Below are positions 1-5,027 of a stretch of 9,019 nt of DNA, piece after piece. The translations under genes were made by a program, and so were the position numbers. Position 1 is the stretch's first letter; each line of letters begins with the position of its first letter. Below the pieces are notes generated by a model, which saw nothing but the letters and a program-made list of their open reading frames with translations, made no database searches and was not told the DNA's origin. Location: NCBI GenBank assembly GCA_038230695.1, contig JBBRMT010000197.1, forward strand, positions 1 to 9,019. Direction: 5' to 3'. The stretch comes from QHBQ01 sp038230695 (lineage in GTDB: Bacteria > Chloroflexota > Chloroflexia > QHBQ01).

Positions 1-951
1 CTCCCTCCCTTTGAAAATGAAGACATGGCCGATTTTGACGAAGAAGAGGCTGAAGATGAGCAGGTTGAAGCTATTTATTTACCGCCATTCCACCGGGCCG
101 AGATGGGGACCGGCTCAAGCACCACTGCTACAGCGGAGGTTCTGAGCATCGGTTCTTGCGGCACGCCAACACCGGCGGCAACCGCTACCACAACCGCCAC
201 CCCAGCCCCGCCGACCGAGACTGCAACCATGACGGCTGTGCCAGCGACCGACACGCCAATGGCAACCAGCACCATGACCTCGACCAACACCCCAGTGGCA
301 ACCATGACCATGACTGCGACTAACACCCCAGCAGCAACCGGCACGCCGATGCCTTCGGTCACGCCGACTGACTGCCCCAATCCGTTCATTGACATTAACG
401 GCAACATCTTCTACATCGCCATCCACTACCTGAATTGCCGTGGCGTGGTCAATGGCCTCGACTCCACCCACTACGGTCCGGCAGGCACATCTACCCGCGG
501 CCAGTTCGCCAAGGTAGTCGTGCTCGGCTTCGGCACACCGATGTTTACCCCGACCACGCAGGACTTCGTGGACGTACCGCCTAGCTACTTCGCTTATGCG
601 TTCATCGAGAGCGGCTACCACGCTGGTATCCTCAGCGGCTACGACCCCGCCACCTGCACCGCGCATGGCCTGGGCAACCCCTGTTACCTGCCCAACCTGC
701 CCATCACTCGCGCCCAGCTTACCAAGTTGGTCGTCAATGCGGGCGGCTACACCCTGATTACGCCAGTCGGTGGCACCCAGGACTTCGTTGACGTACCCCC
801 CACCAACGTCTTCTACGTCAGCATCGAGACTGCTTACCACAACGGCATCGTCACCGGCTACCCTGGTCGCCTCTACCTGCCCAACCAGAACATCCGCCGC
901 GACCAGATGGCCCAGATCGTCTACACCGGCATCATCAACCGCCCTCACTGA
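1..951 (+). CDS. SLH-repeat surface protein, C-terminal part
   Basis: The frame is open to the left edge, so the gene is probably cut; an in-frame ATG at 25 has no convincing ribosome site and is unlikely to be the true start. Numbering from that ATG, residues 1-35 are acidic, about 40-115 form a Thr/Pro/Ala-rich linker with a near-repeat of about 14 residues (TNTPVAT, TNTPAAT), and about 118-305 hold three S-layer-homology-type repeats. Repeats 2 and 3 both open with QDFVDVPP (near residues 179 and 252) and contain the SLH-like G(I)xxGY and (I)TRAQLxK / IRRDQMAQ elements. SLH domains normally bind secondary cell-wall polymers or pack in surface layers, so the protein is probably exported and displayed, with the linker as a stalk. 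The signal peptide and any passenger domain would lie outside the window. It appears to be a host gene, separated from the phage genes by a terminator and a promoter. The SLH call is firm; the substrate is unknown. Confidence 0.85.
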   Translation, partial: LPPFENEDMADFDEEEAEDEQVEAIYLPPFHRAEMGTGSSTTATAEVLSIGSCGTPTPAATATTTATPAPPTETATMTAVPATDTPMATSTMTSTNTPVATMTMTATNTPAATGTPMPSVTPTDCPNPFIDINGNIFYIAIHYLNCRGVVNGLDSTHYGPAGTSTRGQFAKVVVLGFGTPMFTPTTQDFVDVPPSYFAYAFIESGYHAGILSGYDPATCTAHGLGNPCYLPNLPITRAQLTKLVVNAGGYTLITPVGGTQDFVDVPPTNVFYVSIETAYHNGIVTGYPGRLYLPNQNIRRDQMAQIVYTGIINRPH

Positions 952-1024
952 GGCTAACAACGAGGGGCTGAGGCGGCAGTAATACTTCAGCCCTTCAATT
1001 TGAACCTCTGAGTACAAACCAGCG

Positions 1025-1052
1025 GGGCGCACCATTACGGTGCGCCCTTGCT
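1025..1052 (+). terminator. hairpin terminator after the SLH gene
   Basis: A perfect 9-bp inverted repeat (GGGCGCACC, loop ATTAC, GGTGCGCCC; 1025-1047) is followed by a short T-rich stretch. It lies 74 bp after the SLH stop codon and before the phage promoter, which fits an intrinsic terminator, although the T tract is weak. Confidence 0.6.
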
Positions 1053-1117
1053 ATTTGCCCCTCTACCTCCAGATTTCCCAAATCCCACCAATTTCCTTGC
1101 GATTCTGCAAAAAGCCC

Positions 1118-1146
1118 TTGACAGAACAAAAGTTCTATTGTATAAT
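1118..1146 (+). promoter_or_regulatory. consensus sigma-70 promoter of the phage gene block
   Basis: TTGACA at 1118-1123 and TATAAT at 1141-1146 are separated by exactly 17 bp, so both hexamers and the spacing match the consensus perfectly. Transcription would begin near 1153, leaving a leader of about 60 nt before the ATG at 1214. It is the only strong promoter I can see in the window and points into the phage genes, which fits one long transcript starting here. A promoter this strong would be expected to need a repressor, and overlapping palindromes are present. Confidence 0.85.
1122..1135. promoter_or_regulatory. putative LexA-type operator in the promoter spacer
   Basis: The 14-bp perfect palindrome AGAAC-AAAA-GTTCT lies between the -35 and -10 hexamers. 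It matches the GAAC-N4-GTTC core known for LexA boxes of Gram-positive-type bacteria. A protein bound here would block RNA polymerase, so SOS-linked derepression of the phage block is a reasonable inference. The match is to the core motif only; a phage repressor with a similar site is an alternative. Confidence 0.5.
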
Positions 1147-1180
1147 ACTGTTATACCAATCTGGAAATCCAGAACAGTAT
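1140..1180. promoter_or_regulatory. overlapping palindromes at the -10 box and start site
   Basis: Three nested inverted repeats are visible: GTATAA-TACTG-TTATAC (1140-1156) over the -10 box, TCTGG-AAAT-CCAGA (1160-1173), and ATACTGTT / AACAGTAT (1145-1152 and 1173-1180). The last two can form one bulged hairpin at the start of the transcript. They could be operator half-sites for a phage repressor or a leader hairpin; the sequence alone does not decide. Confidence 0.4.
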
Positions 1181-1213
1181 GTTTAATTACAGAGTGGCAA
1201 AAAGGAGGCGGCA

Positions 1214-1441
1214 ATGAGCGGTGCGGCAATGAGCGGTAAGGGTATAGCAAGCAGCGTGGCGCAAGGGCGGGGGCAGCGAGATAGCCGACCTGCGGCGCGG
1301 GTAACACAGGGAGCAACGGCAAAGCCAGCGGTGCGGCGAACGGAGCCGCAAGTGACCCTGCTGCGGCTGACCGCGTTGCGGCTAATATATCAGGCGATAA
1401 GGATGGTGGAAGATGCCGAACTGTGCGAAGCAGGGCTGTAG
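1214..1441 (+). CDS. small basic protein, first gene of the phage block
   Basis: This encodes a 75-residue protein. The start is supported by a perfect Shine-Dalgarno AAAGGAGG at 1201-1208, five bases before the ATG. Residues 1-45 are Ser/Ala/Gly/Arg-rich and probably disordered; the C-terminal 28 residues (TLLRLTALRLIYQAIRMVED region) look like an amphipathic helix. A 14-base segment containing the start codon is repeated 15 bp downstream, giving a second ATG at 1229 without its own strong ribosome site. I do not recognise a family. Being the first gene after the promoter, and overlapping the next gene by 29 bp, it could be a DNA-binding or packaging accessory protein, but that is inference from position and charge only. 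Confidence 0.55.
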   Translation: MSGAAMSGKGIASSVAQGRGQRDSRPAARVTQGATAKPAVRRTEPQVTLLRLTALRLIYQAIRMVEDAELCEAGL

Positions 1442-1799
1442 GAGTAGTGCAAAGCGGGGGGCGATCTTCTGCGCGGCGCACATTGCCCCACCGCCAACCG
1501 AGTTGACAACCAGGGCCAGCGGGTCGGGGCGAGGATTGACCGCGCTATACACTGAGGAGGAGCAGGACGCGCTGGCGACGTTTGGGCGTATCGGCGACTT
1601 GAGCGGGGAAATCGAAGCGTTGCGAGTGCTGCTGCTACGCAACTTTCGTGAGGACAATCGTGAGCAGGTAATCGCCACCGTCAACGCGCTGGTGCGGGCC
1701 GAGGTAGCCCGTCACCGCCTGAGCGGCAAGCAGGCTGACGGCTTGCTCAAGGCGATAGACACTGTACTTGCCGAGCTAGGCGTGGGCGGCACGGAGTGA
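1413..1799 (+). CDS. small Cys/His-motif helical protein, possible small terminase
   Basis: This encodes a 128-residue protein. The N-terminus carries C4-x4-C9-x10-C20-x2-H23, a spacing that fits a small zinc-binding knuckle. A Pro/Thr/Gly-rich linker (about 25-45) follows, then a mostly helical C-terminal domain (about 46-125) with several Glu/Arg/Leu-rich segments. It starts inside the end of the preceding gene, with only a weak ribosome site, so translational coupling is likely. A small, potentially DNA-binding protein two genes upstream of a large terminase is where a small terminase subunit usually sits, so that role is the best guess, but I see no diagnostic small-terminase motif. The gene itself looks real: codon use is high-GC3 and the zinc-knuckle pattern is coherent. 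Confidence 0.6.
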   Translation: MPNCAKQGCRSSAKRGAIFCAAHIAPPPTELTTRASGSGRGLTALYTEEEQDALATFGRIGDLSGEIEALRVLLLRNFREDNREQVIATVNALVRAEVARHRLSGKQADGLLKAIDTVLAELGVGGTE

Positions 1800-1800
1800 T

Positions 1801-1850
1801 GAGCGCTGAGCGCTGAGTTCAACCACAATCTACATTCTACATTCTACATT
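1801..1850 (+). repeat. double heptamer array: GCTGAGT type then TCTACAT type
   Basis: Two GAGCGCT units (1801-1814) begin one base after the preceding stop codon, followed by three perfect TCTACAT units (1829-1849). The ribosome site of the next gene begins seven bases after the last unit. The same two-part arrangement recurs at 2095-2170. Confidence 0.85.
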
Positions 1851-1869
1851 CCGACGAAAGGAGCGGGCG

Positions 1870-2094
1870 ATGAGCGATGATGAGCCTGGCGCTCGGCTGC
1901 GGCGCTGGCTGAAGCAGCGGGCGGGACCGCCGCAAGTGGATGCCAGACCGATCAGCGCGTGGGACTACCTGGTGCAGCAGCGGCTGGAGGAGATCCGCGA
2001 CGAGATTGCCGAACTGAAGCGGCTTATCCTCGGTCTGATTGCGGCGATTATGACAGCGGTAACGGTGTCGGTCATCGCCGGGCTGCTGAAGTAA
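1870..2094 (+). CDS. coiled-coil plus single-TM peptide, XhlA/holin-like topology
   Basis: This encodes a 74-residue protein with AAAGGAG at 1857-1863, six bases before the ATG. The N-terminal half is charged (DDEPGARLRRWLKQR), a short heptad-like helix follows (about residues 35-50, QQRLEEIRDEIAELKRL), and the last ~22 residues are a hydrophobic segment ending in K (ILGLIAAIMTAVTVSVIAGLL). A soluble coiled coil followed by one C-terminal membrane helix is the topology of XhlA-type phage lysis/holin-accessory proteins, and such peptides also occur as unassigned small ORFs in phage head modules. The lytic role is therefore tentative. It lies between two matching repeat-filled gaps upstream of the terminase, which suggests these two intergenic regions have a common origin. 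Confidence 0.6.
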   Translation: MSDDEPGARLRRWLKQRAGPPQVDARPISAWDYLVQQRLEEIRDEIAELKRLILGLIAAIMTAVTVSVIAGLLK

Positions 2095-2170
2095 GCGCTG
2101 AGTGCTGAGTGTTGGGCGCTGAGTAAACCACATTCAACATTCTACCTTCTACATTCTACCTTCTACATTC
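2095..2170 (+). repeat. double heptamer array upstream of the terminase
   Basis: Four degenerate GCGCTGA/GTGCTGA units (2095-2124) start at the first base after the stop codon. A run of TCTACCT/TCTACAT units with period 7 follows to about 2170, then the ribosome site GAAAGGGGGG (2175-2184). The layout and the bridging ACCACA motif match the array at 1801-1850, so the two gaps are paralogous. Confidence 0.85.
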
Positions 2171-2192
2171 CACCGAAAGGGGGGAAGCAGCA

Positions 2193-2648
2193 ATGAGCGA
2201 GGCACGGATGGAGGGCGCAGTGCGGCGGGCGCTGGGCGATGTGCGGAGCTTCAGTCGCGGGGTGGTGGGCTTGCCGCTGCGCGAATACCAGCTTGCGCCG
2301 TTGCGTGCAGTGATCGCGGCGGTGATGGCGCGGGCGGGCAGCAGCTACGTGATCGAGTTTGCGCGGCAATCGGGCAAGGATGAGGCAGTGGCGCAGATGC
2401 TAGCCTTCCTGCTCCTCTACTACAAGAATGTAGGCGGCAAGGTGGTGCTGGCCGCACCCAGCGCAGGGCAGGCGGCAATCAGCAAGCAGCGGCTGCGCGA
2501 ACGCTTGCAGAATCCTTTTAGCGGCGGGCTGTGGCGACCACAGGGGGTACAGCCTGGCAGTGGGACGGGCGAGCGCGGCATTCCTAACTACGGCGGAGAG
2601 CGCGAGTGTGCGCGGACATACTGCCAGCCTTCTATTGATTGGCAATGA
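2193..2648 (+). CDS. terminase large subunit, N-terminal ATPase fragment (frameshifted)
   Basis: This is the first part of the packaging motor that hydrolyses ATP to pump DNA through the portal. A purine-rich ribosome site at 2175-2186 supports the ATG at 2193. Residues 29-33 (LREYQ) fit the adenine-contacting Q motif, and residues 57-64 (ARQSGKDE) are the deviant Walker A P-loop typical of large terminases. The family-like sequence runs to about GGLWRPQG (near nt 2545). After that the reading frame gives unrelated residues up to the TGA at 2646-2648, while the ATPase continues in the next frame. Dropping one G from the run of five G at 2543-2547 joins the two frames smoothly. Either the gene is truly broken or the run is a sequencing error; programmed frameshifting is less likely. 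Confidence 0.85.
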   Translation: MSEARMEGAVRRALGDVRSFSRGVVGLPLREYQLAPLRAVIAAVMARAGSSYVIEFARQSGKDEAVAQMLAFLLLYYKNVGGKVVLAAPSAGQAAISKQRLRERLQNPFSGGLWRPQGVQPGSGTGERGIPNYGGERECARTYCQPSIDWQ

Positions 2649-3693
2649 GGCGCAGGACATTGACCCTGCCGTGTGGGATAGCCGCTTCCTGCCGATGACC
2701 GCCTCGACCAACGCCCCCACCCTCTATCTCGGCACCCCCTGGCGCAGCGACAGTCTGCTGGCAAGGCAGCGACTTGCCGCCGAGCGTGAGGAGCAGGCCG
2801 ATGGCACGCCGCACATATTCAGGGTGGACTGGCAGCGGGTGGCCGAGGAGCTGCCCGCCTACCGCGACCACGTACAACAGCGGGCGGCGCAGTTGGGCTG
2901 GCAACATCCCTTCATCAGAACGGAGTACCAGCTAATCGAACTGGGCGATGGCGGCGGGATGTTCGACGCGCATCGGGTGGGGCAGATGCACGGTAGCCAC
3001 GCCCGCTTTATTGGTGGGCCGCCGGACCCCCTCCCAGCCTCCCCCGGTGGGGGAGGGGTTAGACCAGCCTCCCCCAGTGGGGGAGGTGAGCATAAAGCCT
3101 ACGTCATGCTGCTGGATGTGGCGGGCGAGGCCGAGGCGGGCGAGGATGAGATTCGGGCGGCCAACCCGCGCAAGGATAGCACCGCCCTGACTGTAGTGGA
3201 AGTGGACAGCAGCGGCGAACGTCCGATTTACTGGGTGCGCGATCGGCGCGAGTGGCTGGGGGTGAAGCACACCACTTTGTACGAGACATTGATTGATTTG
3301 GCCGACAACGTGTGGTCGGCAGCAGCGGTGGTGGTGGACGCGACGGGCGTGGGCGCGGGGCTGGCCTCGTTTCTCCAGGCCAGGTTGGGGCGGCGGCTAA
3401 TCCCGTTCGTGTTCAGCGCGGCGACGAAATCGAAGCTGGGCTGGGATTTTCTCGCTCTTGTCGAAAGCGGGCGCTACAAGGAATACGCCGATGATGGCAG
3501 ACCGGATACGCTAAAGCTCTGGCAGCAGGTGGCCGCGTGCCAGATGGCGGTGGTGGCAGGGCTGGGGAAGATGATGCGCTGGGGCGTGCCATCGCCCACC
3601 GTCCATGACGATTTGCTCATCTCCGCCGCGCTGGTTGCCACGCTGGACGAACTCGATCTGAAGCCGCGTACGGCACGAACAAGGAGGTATTGA
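2560..3693 (+). CDS. terminase large subunit, rest of ATPase plus nuclease domain
   Basis: This continues the gene above in the +1 frame; the ATG at 2560 is merely the first in-frame Met and has no clear ribosome site. Residues 24-31 (LLLIGNEA) are the Walker B region, with Asn where Asp is usual, and LGTP at 57-60 fits the coupling motif. The RuvC/RNase H-like nuclease domain that cuts the concatemer follows, with likely metal-binding acids at D186 (LLDVAGE), D260 (VVDATGVG) and HDD 349-351. Between the two domains, residues about 154-177 are encoded by two tandem REP palindromes and look like an inserted linker. The stop overlaps the next start (TGATG). Joined to the upstream fragment, the protein would be about 500 residues, a normal length for the family. 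Confidence 0.9.
   Translation: MGRASAAFLTTAESASVRGHTASLLLIGNEAQDIDPAVWDSRFLPMTASTNAPTLYLGTPWRSDSLLARQRLAAEREEQADGTPHIFRVDWQRVAEELPAYRDHVQQRAAQLGWQHPFIRTEYQLIELGDGGGMFDAHRVGQMHGSHARFIGGPPDPLPASPGGGGVRPASPSGGGEHKAYVMLLDVAGEAEAGEDEIRAANPRKDSTALTVVEVDSSGERPIYWVRDRREWLGVKHTTLYETLIDLADNVWSAAAVVVDATGVGAGLASFLQARLGRRLIPFVFSAATKSKLGWDFLALVESGRYKEYADDGRPDTLKLWQQVAACQMAVVAGLGKMMRWGVPSPTVHDDLLISAALVATLDELDLKPRTARTRRY
3038..3086 (+). repeat. two tandem REP palindromes inside the terminase gene
   Basis: Two 19-bp palindromes, CCTCCCCC-GGT-GGGGGAGG (3038-3056) and CCTCCCCC-AGT-GGGGGAGG (3068-3086), stand exactly 30 bp apart. The period is a multiple of three, so both are read in frame as PASPGGGGVR and PASPSGGGEH. 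The same palindrome type is intergenic elsewhere in the window (for example 6980-7018 and 7719-7746). Confidence 0.85.
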
Positions 3694-4271
3694 TGAGCTT
3701 CCTAAACATGGTGCAGTGGGCGGACCTCAATACCGCCGCTGCATTCGACTTCTGGATGAAGGACAGCATGGGGCTGGTAAATGGCGGGGAGTGGGTGCAA
3801 TTCATGCTGCCGTCGCTCTCTGGATTCGGCACGCTGATGCCCAGGCCGATACTGCGCCGCCAGACGATGTATGCCCGCCCCGATAGCATCGCCAAAATCG
3901 GCATGACCGGCCTCTACACCCCGCCGATTGACCGGCCCAGCGGGTTTCAGTTCGACCTCAGCGCCCAGGGGACAAGCCGCCAACTGCTGGCGACCATGGA
4001 GGTAAACGTCTGGTGTGGGCGGCTGATGTATGACCGGCTGGGCAACCCCATCCCCGTCGAGCAATCGCACCTCGCCGCACTGACCTATCTGCGCCAGTTC
4101 CGCGATGCCTGCATCAACAGCGGCGACAACGTCATCTTCACCACCGACCAGGCGCTGCACCAGGAACACTACTATATCCACCAATACGTGGAGGACATCA
4201 TGCCCTGGGCCTTCCCCGATCGCGACTGGGTGGTACACCTGCATATGGTGGGGGTTGGTGCGGTGGGGTGA
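3693..4271 (+). CDS. unrecognised 192-residue phage protein between terminase and portal
   Basis: The ATG at 3693 overlaps the terminase stop (TGATG) and has AAGGAGG at 3681-3687 five bases before it; a TTG one codon earlier is a poorer choice. The protein is rich in aromatic residues and methionine, with no signal peptide, no obvious membrane helix and no catalytic motif I recognise. It starts with a helical-looking segment (MVQWADLNTAAAFDFWMKDS), has a Pro/Arg-rich middle (about 45-80) and ends in a His/Tyr/Trp-rich region (HQEHYYIHQY, then DRDWVVHLHM). Tight coupling to the terminase suggests a packaging or head role. No function is assigned. Confidence 0.75.
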   Translation: MSFLNMVQWADLNTAAAFDFWMKDSMGLVNGGEWVQFMLPSLSGFGTLMPRPILRRQTMYARPDSIAKIGMTGLYTPPIDRPSGFQFDLSAQGTSRQLLATMEVNVWCGRLMYDRLGNPIPVEQSHLAALTYLRQFRDACINSGDNVIFTTDQALHQEHYYIHQYVEDIMPWAFPDRDWVVHLHMVGVGAVG

Positions 4272-4274
4272 GCA

Positions 4275-4304
4275 GTGCTGAGTGCTGAGTGCTGAGTGCT
4301 GAGT
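4275..4304 (+). repeat. GCTGAGT heptamer array after the 192-aa gene
   Basis: Four perfect GTGCTGA units (4275-4302) begin three bases after the stop codon at 4269-4271 and end in GTGACG, as does the array at 8737-8766. Confidence 0.9.
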
Positions 4305-4317
4305 GACGAGAACCTTC

Positions 4318-4392
4318 GTAGGGGCGCGATAAATCTGCGCCCCTGCTGAAGCGTATTACTGCCCATCGAAACTTTCTTGTTGCGGTGATGAG
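4318..4392. repeat. REP palindrome plus conserved flank, copy 1
   Basis: The palindrome AGGGGCGC-GATAAATCT-GCGCCCCT (about 4320-4344) is followed by a flank of about 45 bp containing ATTACTGCCCATCG. The same unit occurs in inverted orientation at 7094-7168, where the flank matches at about four of five positions. Confidence 0.8.
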
Positions 4393-4403
4393 TCGCGACT
4401 ATC

Positions 4404-4740
4404 GGGCATATCCTTACCCATAAATGGTGAAGGGCGGTAGTGGCGTGGATTAGCCGCTGCTCGCCGAGTTACTGCGGGTTGGGAGCGTAGCTCCGATCGT
4501 TTAAGCGCAAACAATGCTTGGCAAAAACACTAATACGCCCATGCAGCCAATGGGCGCGGCGCAAACAGTCGTAAGGGGATAGCTTGCCTATCATTGGTGA
4601 AGGAGCGATCCATCGGCTGAAGAAAAGCATTGAGGGCGCAGCAACAAAGGGCTACGCCCCCAACCCCCGGTAACTGGGCGAGCGGCGGGTTTATCCCCCA
4701 CCTCTACCACCCTTCACCACCTGTGGGTAAAGATATGCCC
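4404..4740. repeat. 337-bp fold-back element with long inverted arms
   Basis: The gap of about 500 bp between 4272 and 4775 has no convincing gene; most of it is this element. It starts GGGCATATC and ends GATATGCCC. The first 17 bases pair with the last 17 with one mismatch. Aligning the left arm (4404-4494, traceable to about 4518) with the reverse complement of the right arm (about 4626-4740) gives roughly 80% identity with a 2-base gap; most differences are transitions. The central part (about 4519-4625) has small hairpins of its own, such as CGCCC/GGGCG at 4536-4555 and GATAG/CTATC at 4578-4592. I see no clear target-site duplication. It could be a MITE-like remnant or a large structured RNA in the leader of the next gene. 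Confidence 0.7.
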
Positions 4741-4775
4741 AGTGGGAGGGCAGATATATAGAAAGGAGGAGTGCG

Positions 4776-5027
4776 TTGGACGACACATTGCAGCGAACAA
4801 GCGGGCATCATCACGGCGGCACGGGCCACCATTACGGTGGCAGCCATCAGCACAGCGGTGGTCATCATGGCGGACACCACGGTGGCGGGCATCATCGCGG
4901 CGGACACCACGGCGGACACCATCGCCAGCATGGGAGCGGCGGCCAGCAATACTACGGCGGGGGCGGCAGCCACTACAGCGGCGCTCGCATCGAAGGAGCG
5001 GGGGTAAACAACAATGAGCAAGGCTAA
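4776..5027 (+). CDS. His/Gly-rich small protein upstream of the portal
   Basis: This encodes 83 residues if begun at TTG 4776, which stands six bases after a perfect AAAGGAGG (4762-4769). From residue 10 to about 70 it is almost entirely His, Gly, Ser, Tyr and Gln, with repeated GGHHGGHH units; the tail (ARIEGAGVNNNEQG) overlaps the portal start by 14 bp. Such a His-rich, unstructured peptide might bind metal ions or act as a flexible minor head component, but no family is recognised. A second open frame from GTG 4771 to 5007 (78 residues, Ala/Thr/Ile-rich) covers the same DNA with similar codon quality, but its start is only one base from the Shine-Dalgarno. The His-rich frame is preferred on spacing only. 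Confidence 0.5.
   Translation: MDDTLQRTSGHHHGGTGHHYGGSHQHSGGHHGGHHGGGHHRGGHHGGHHRQHGSGGQQYYGGGGSHYSGARIEGAGVNNNEQG

Noticed and set aside
115..1035. Minus-strand open frame (306 codons) opposite the SLH gene
   Set aside because: It runs through the terminator hairpin and is composed of Gly/Val/Arg/Cys-rich residues expected from the complement of the Thr/Pro linker; no ribosome site and no family likeness.
2541..2560. Programmed +1 ribosomal frameshift in the terminase
   Set aside because: The G5 run lacks an in-frame slow or stop codon at the shift point and there is no clear stimulator; an extra base in the homopolymer explains the sequence more simply.
4404..4740. The fold-back element as an IscB/TnpB-associated guide RNA (HEARO/omega-type)
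   Set aside because: The size is similar, but no RuvC/HNH or TnpB-like gene is next to it and the long end-to-end stem is not a feature I know for those RNAs.
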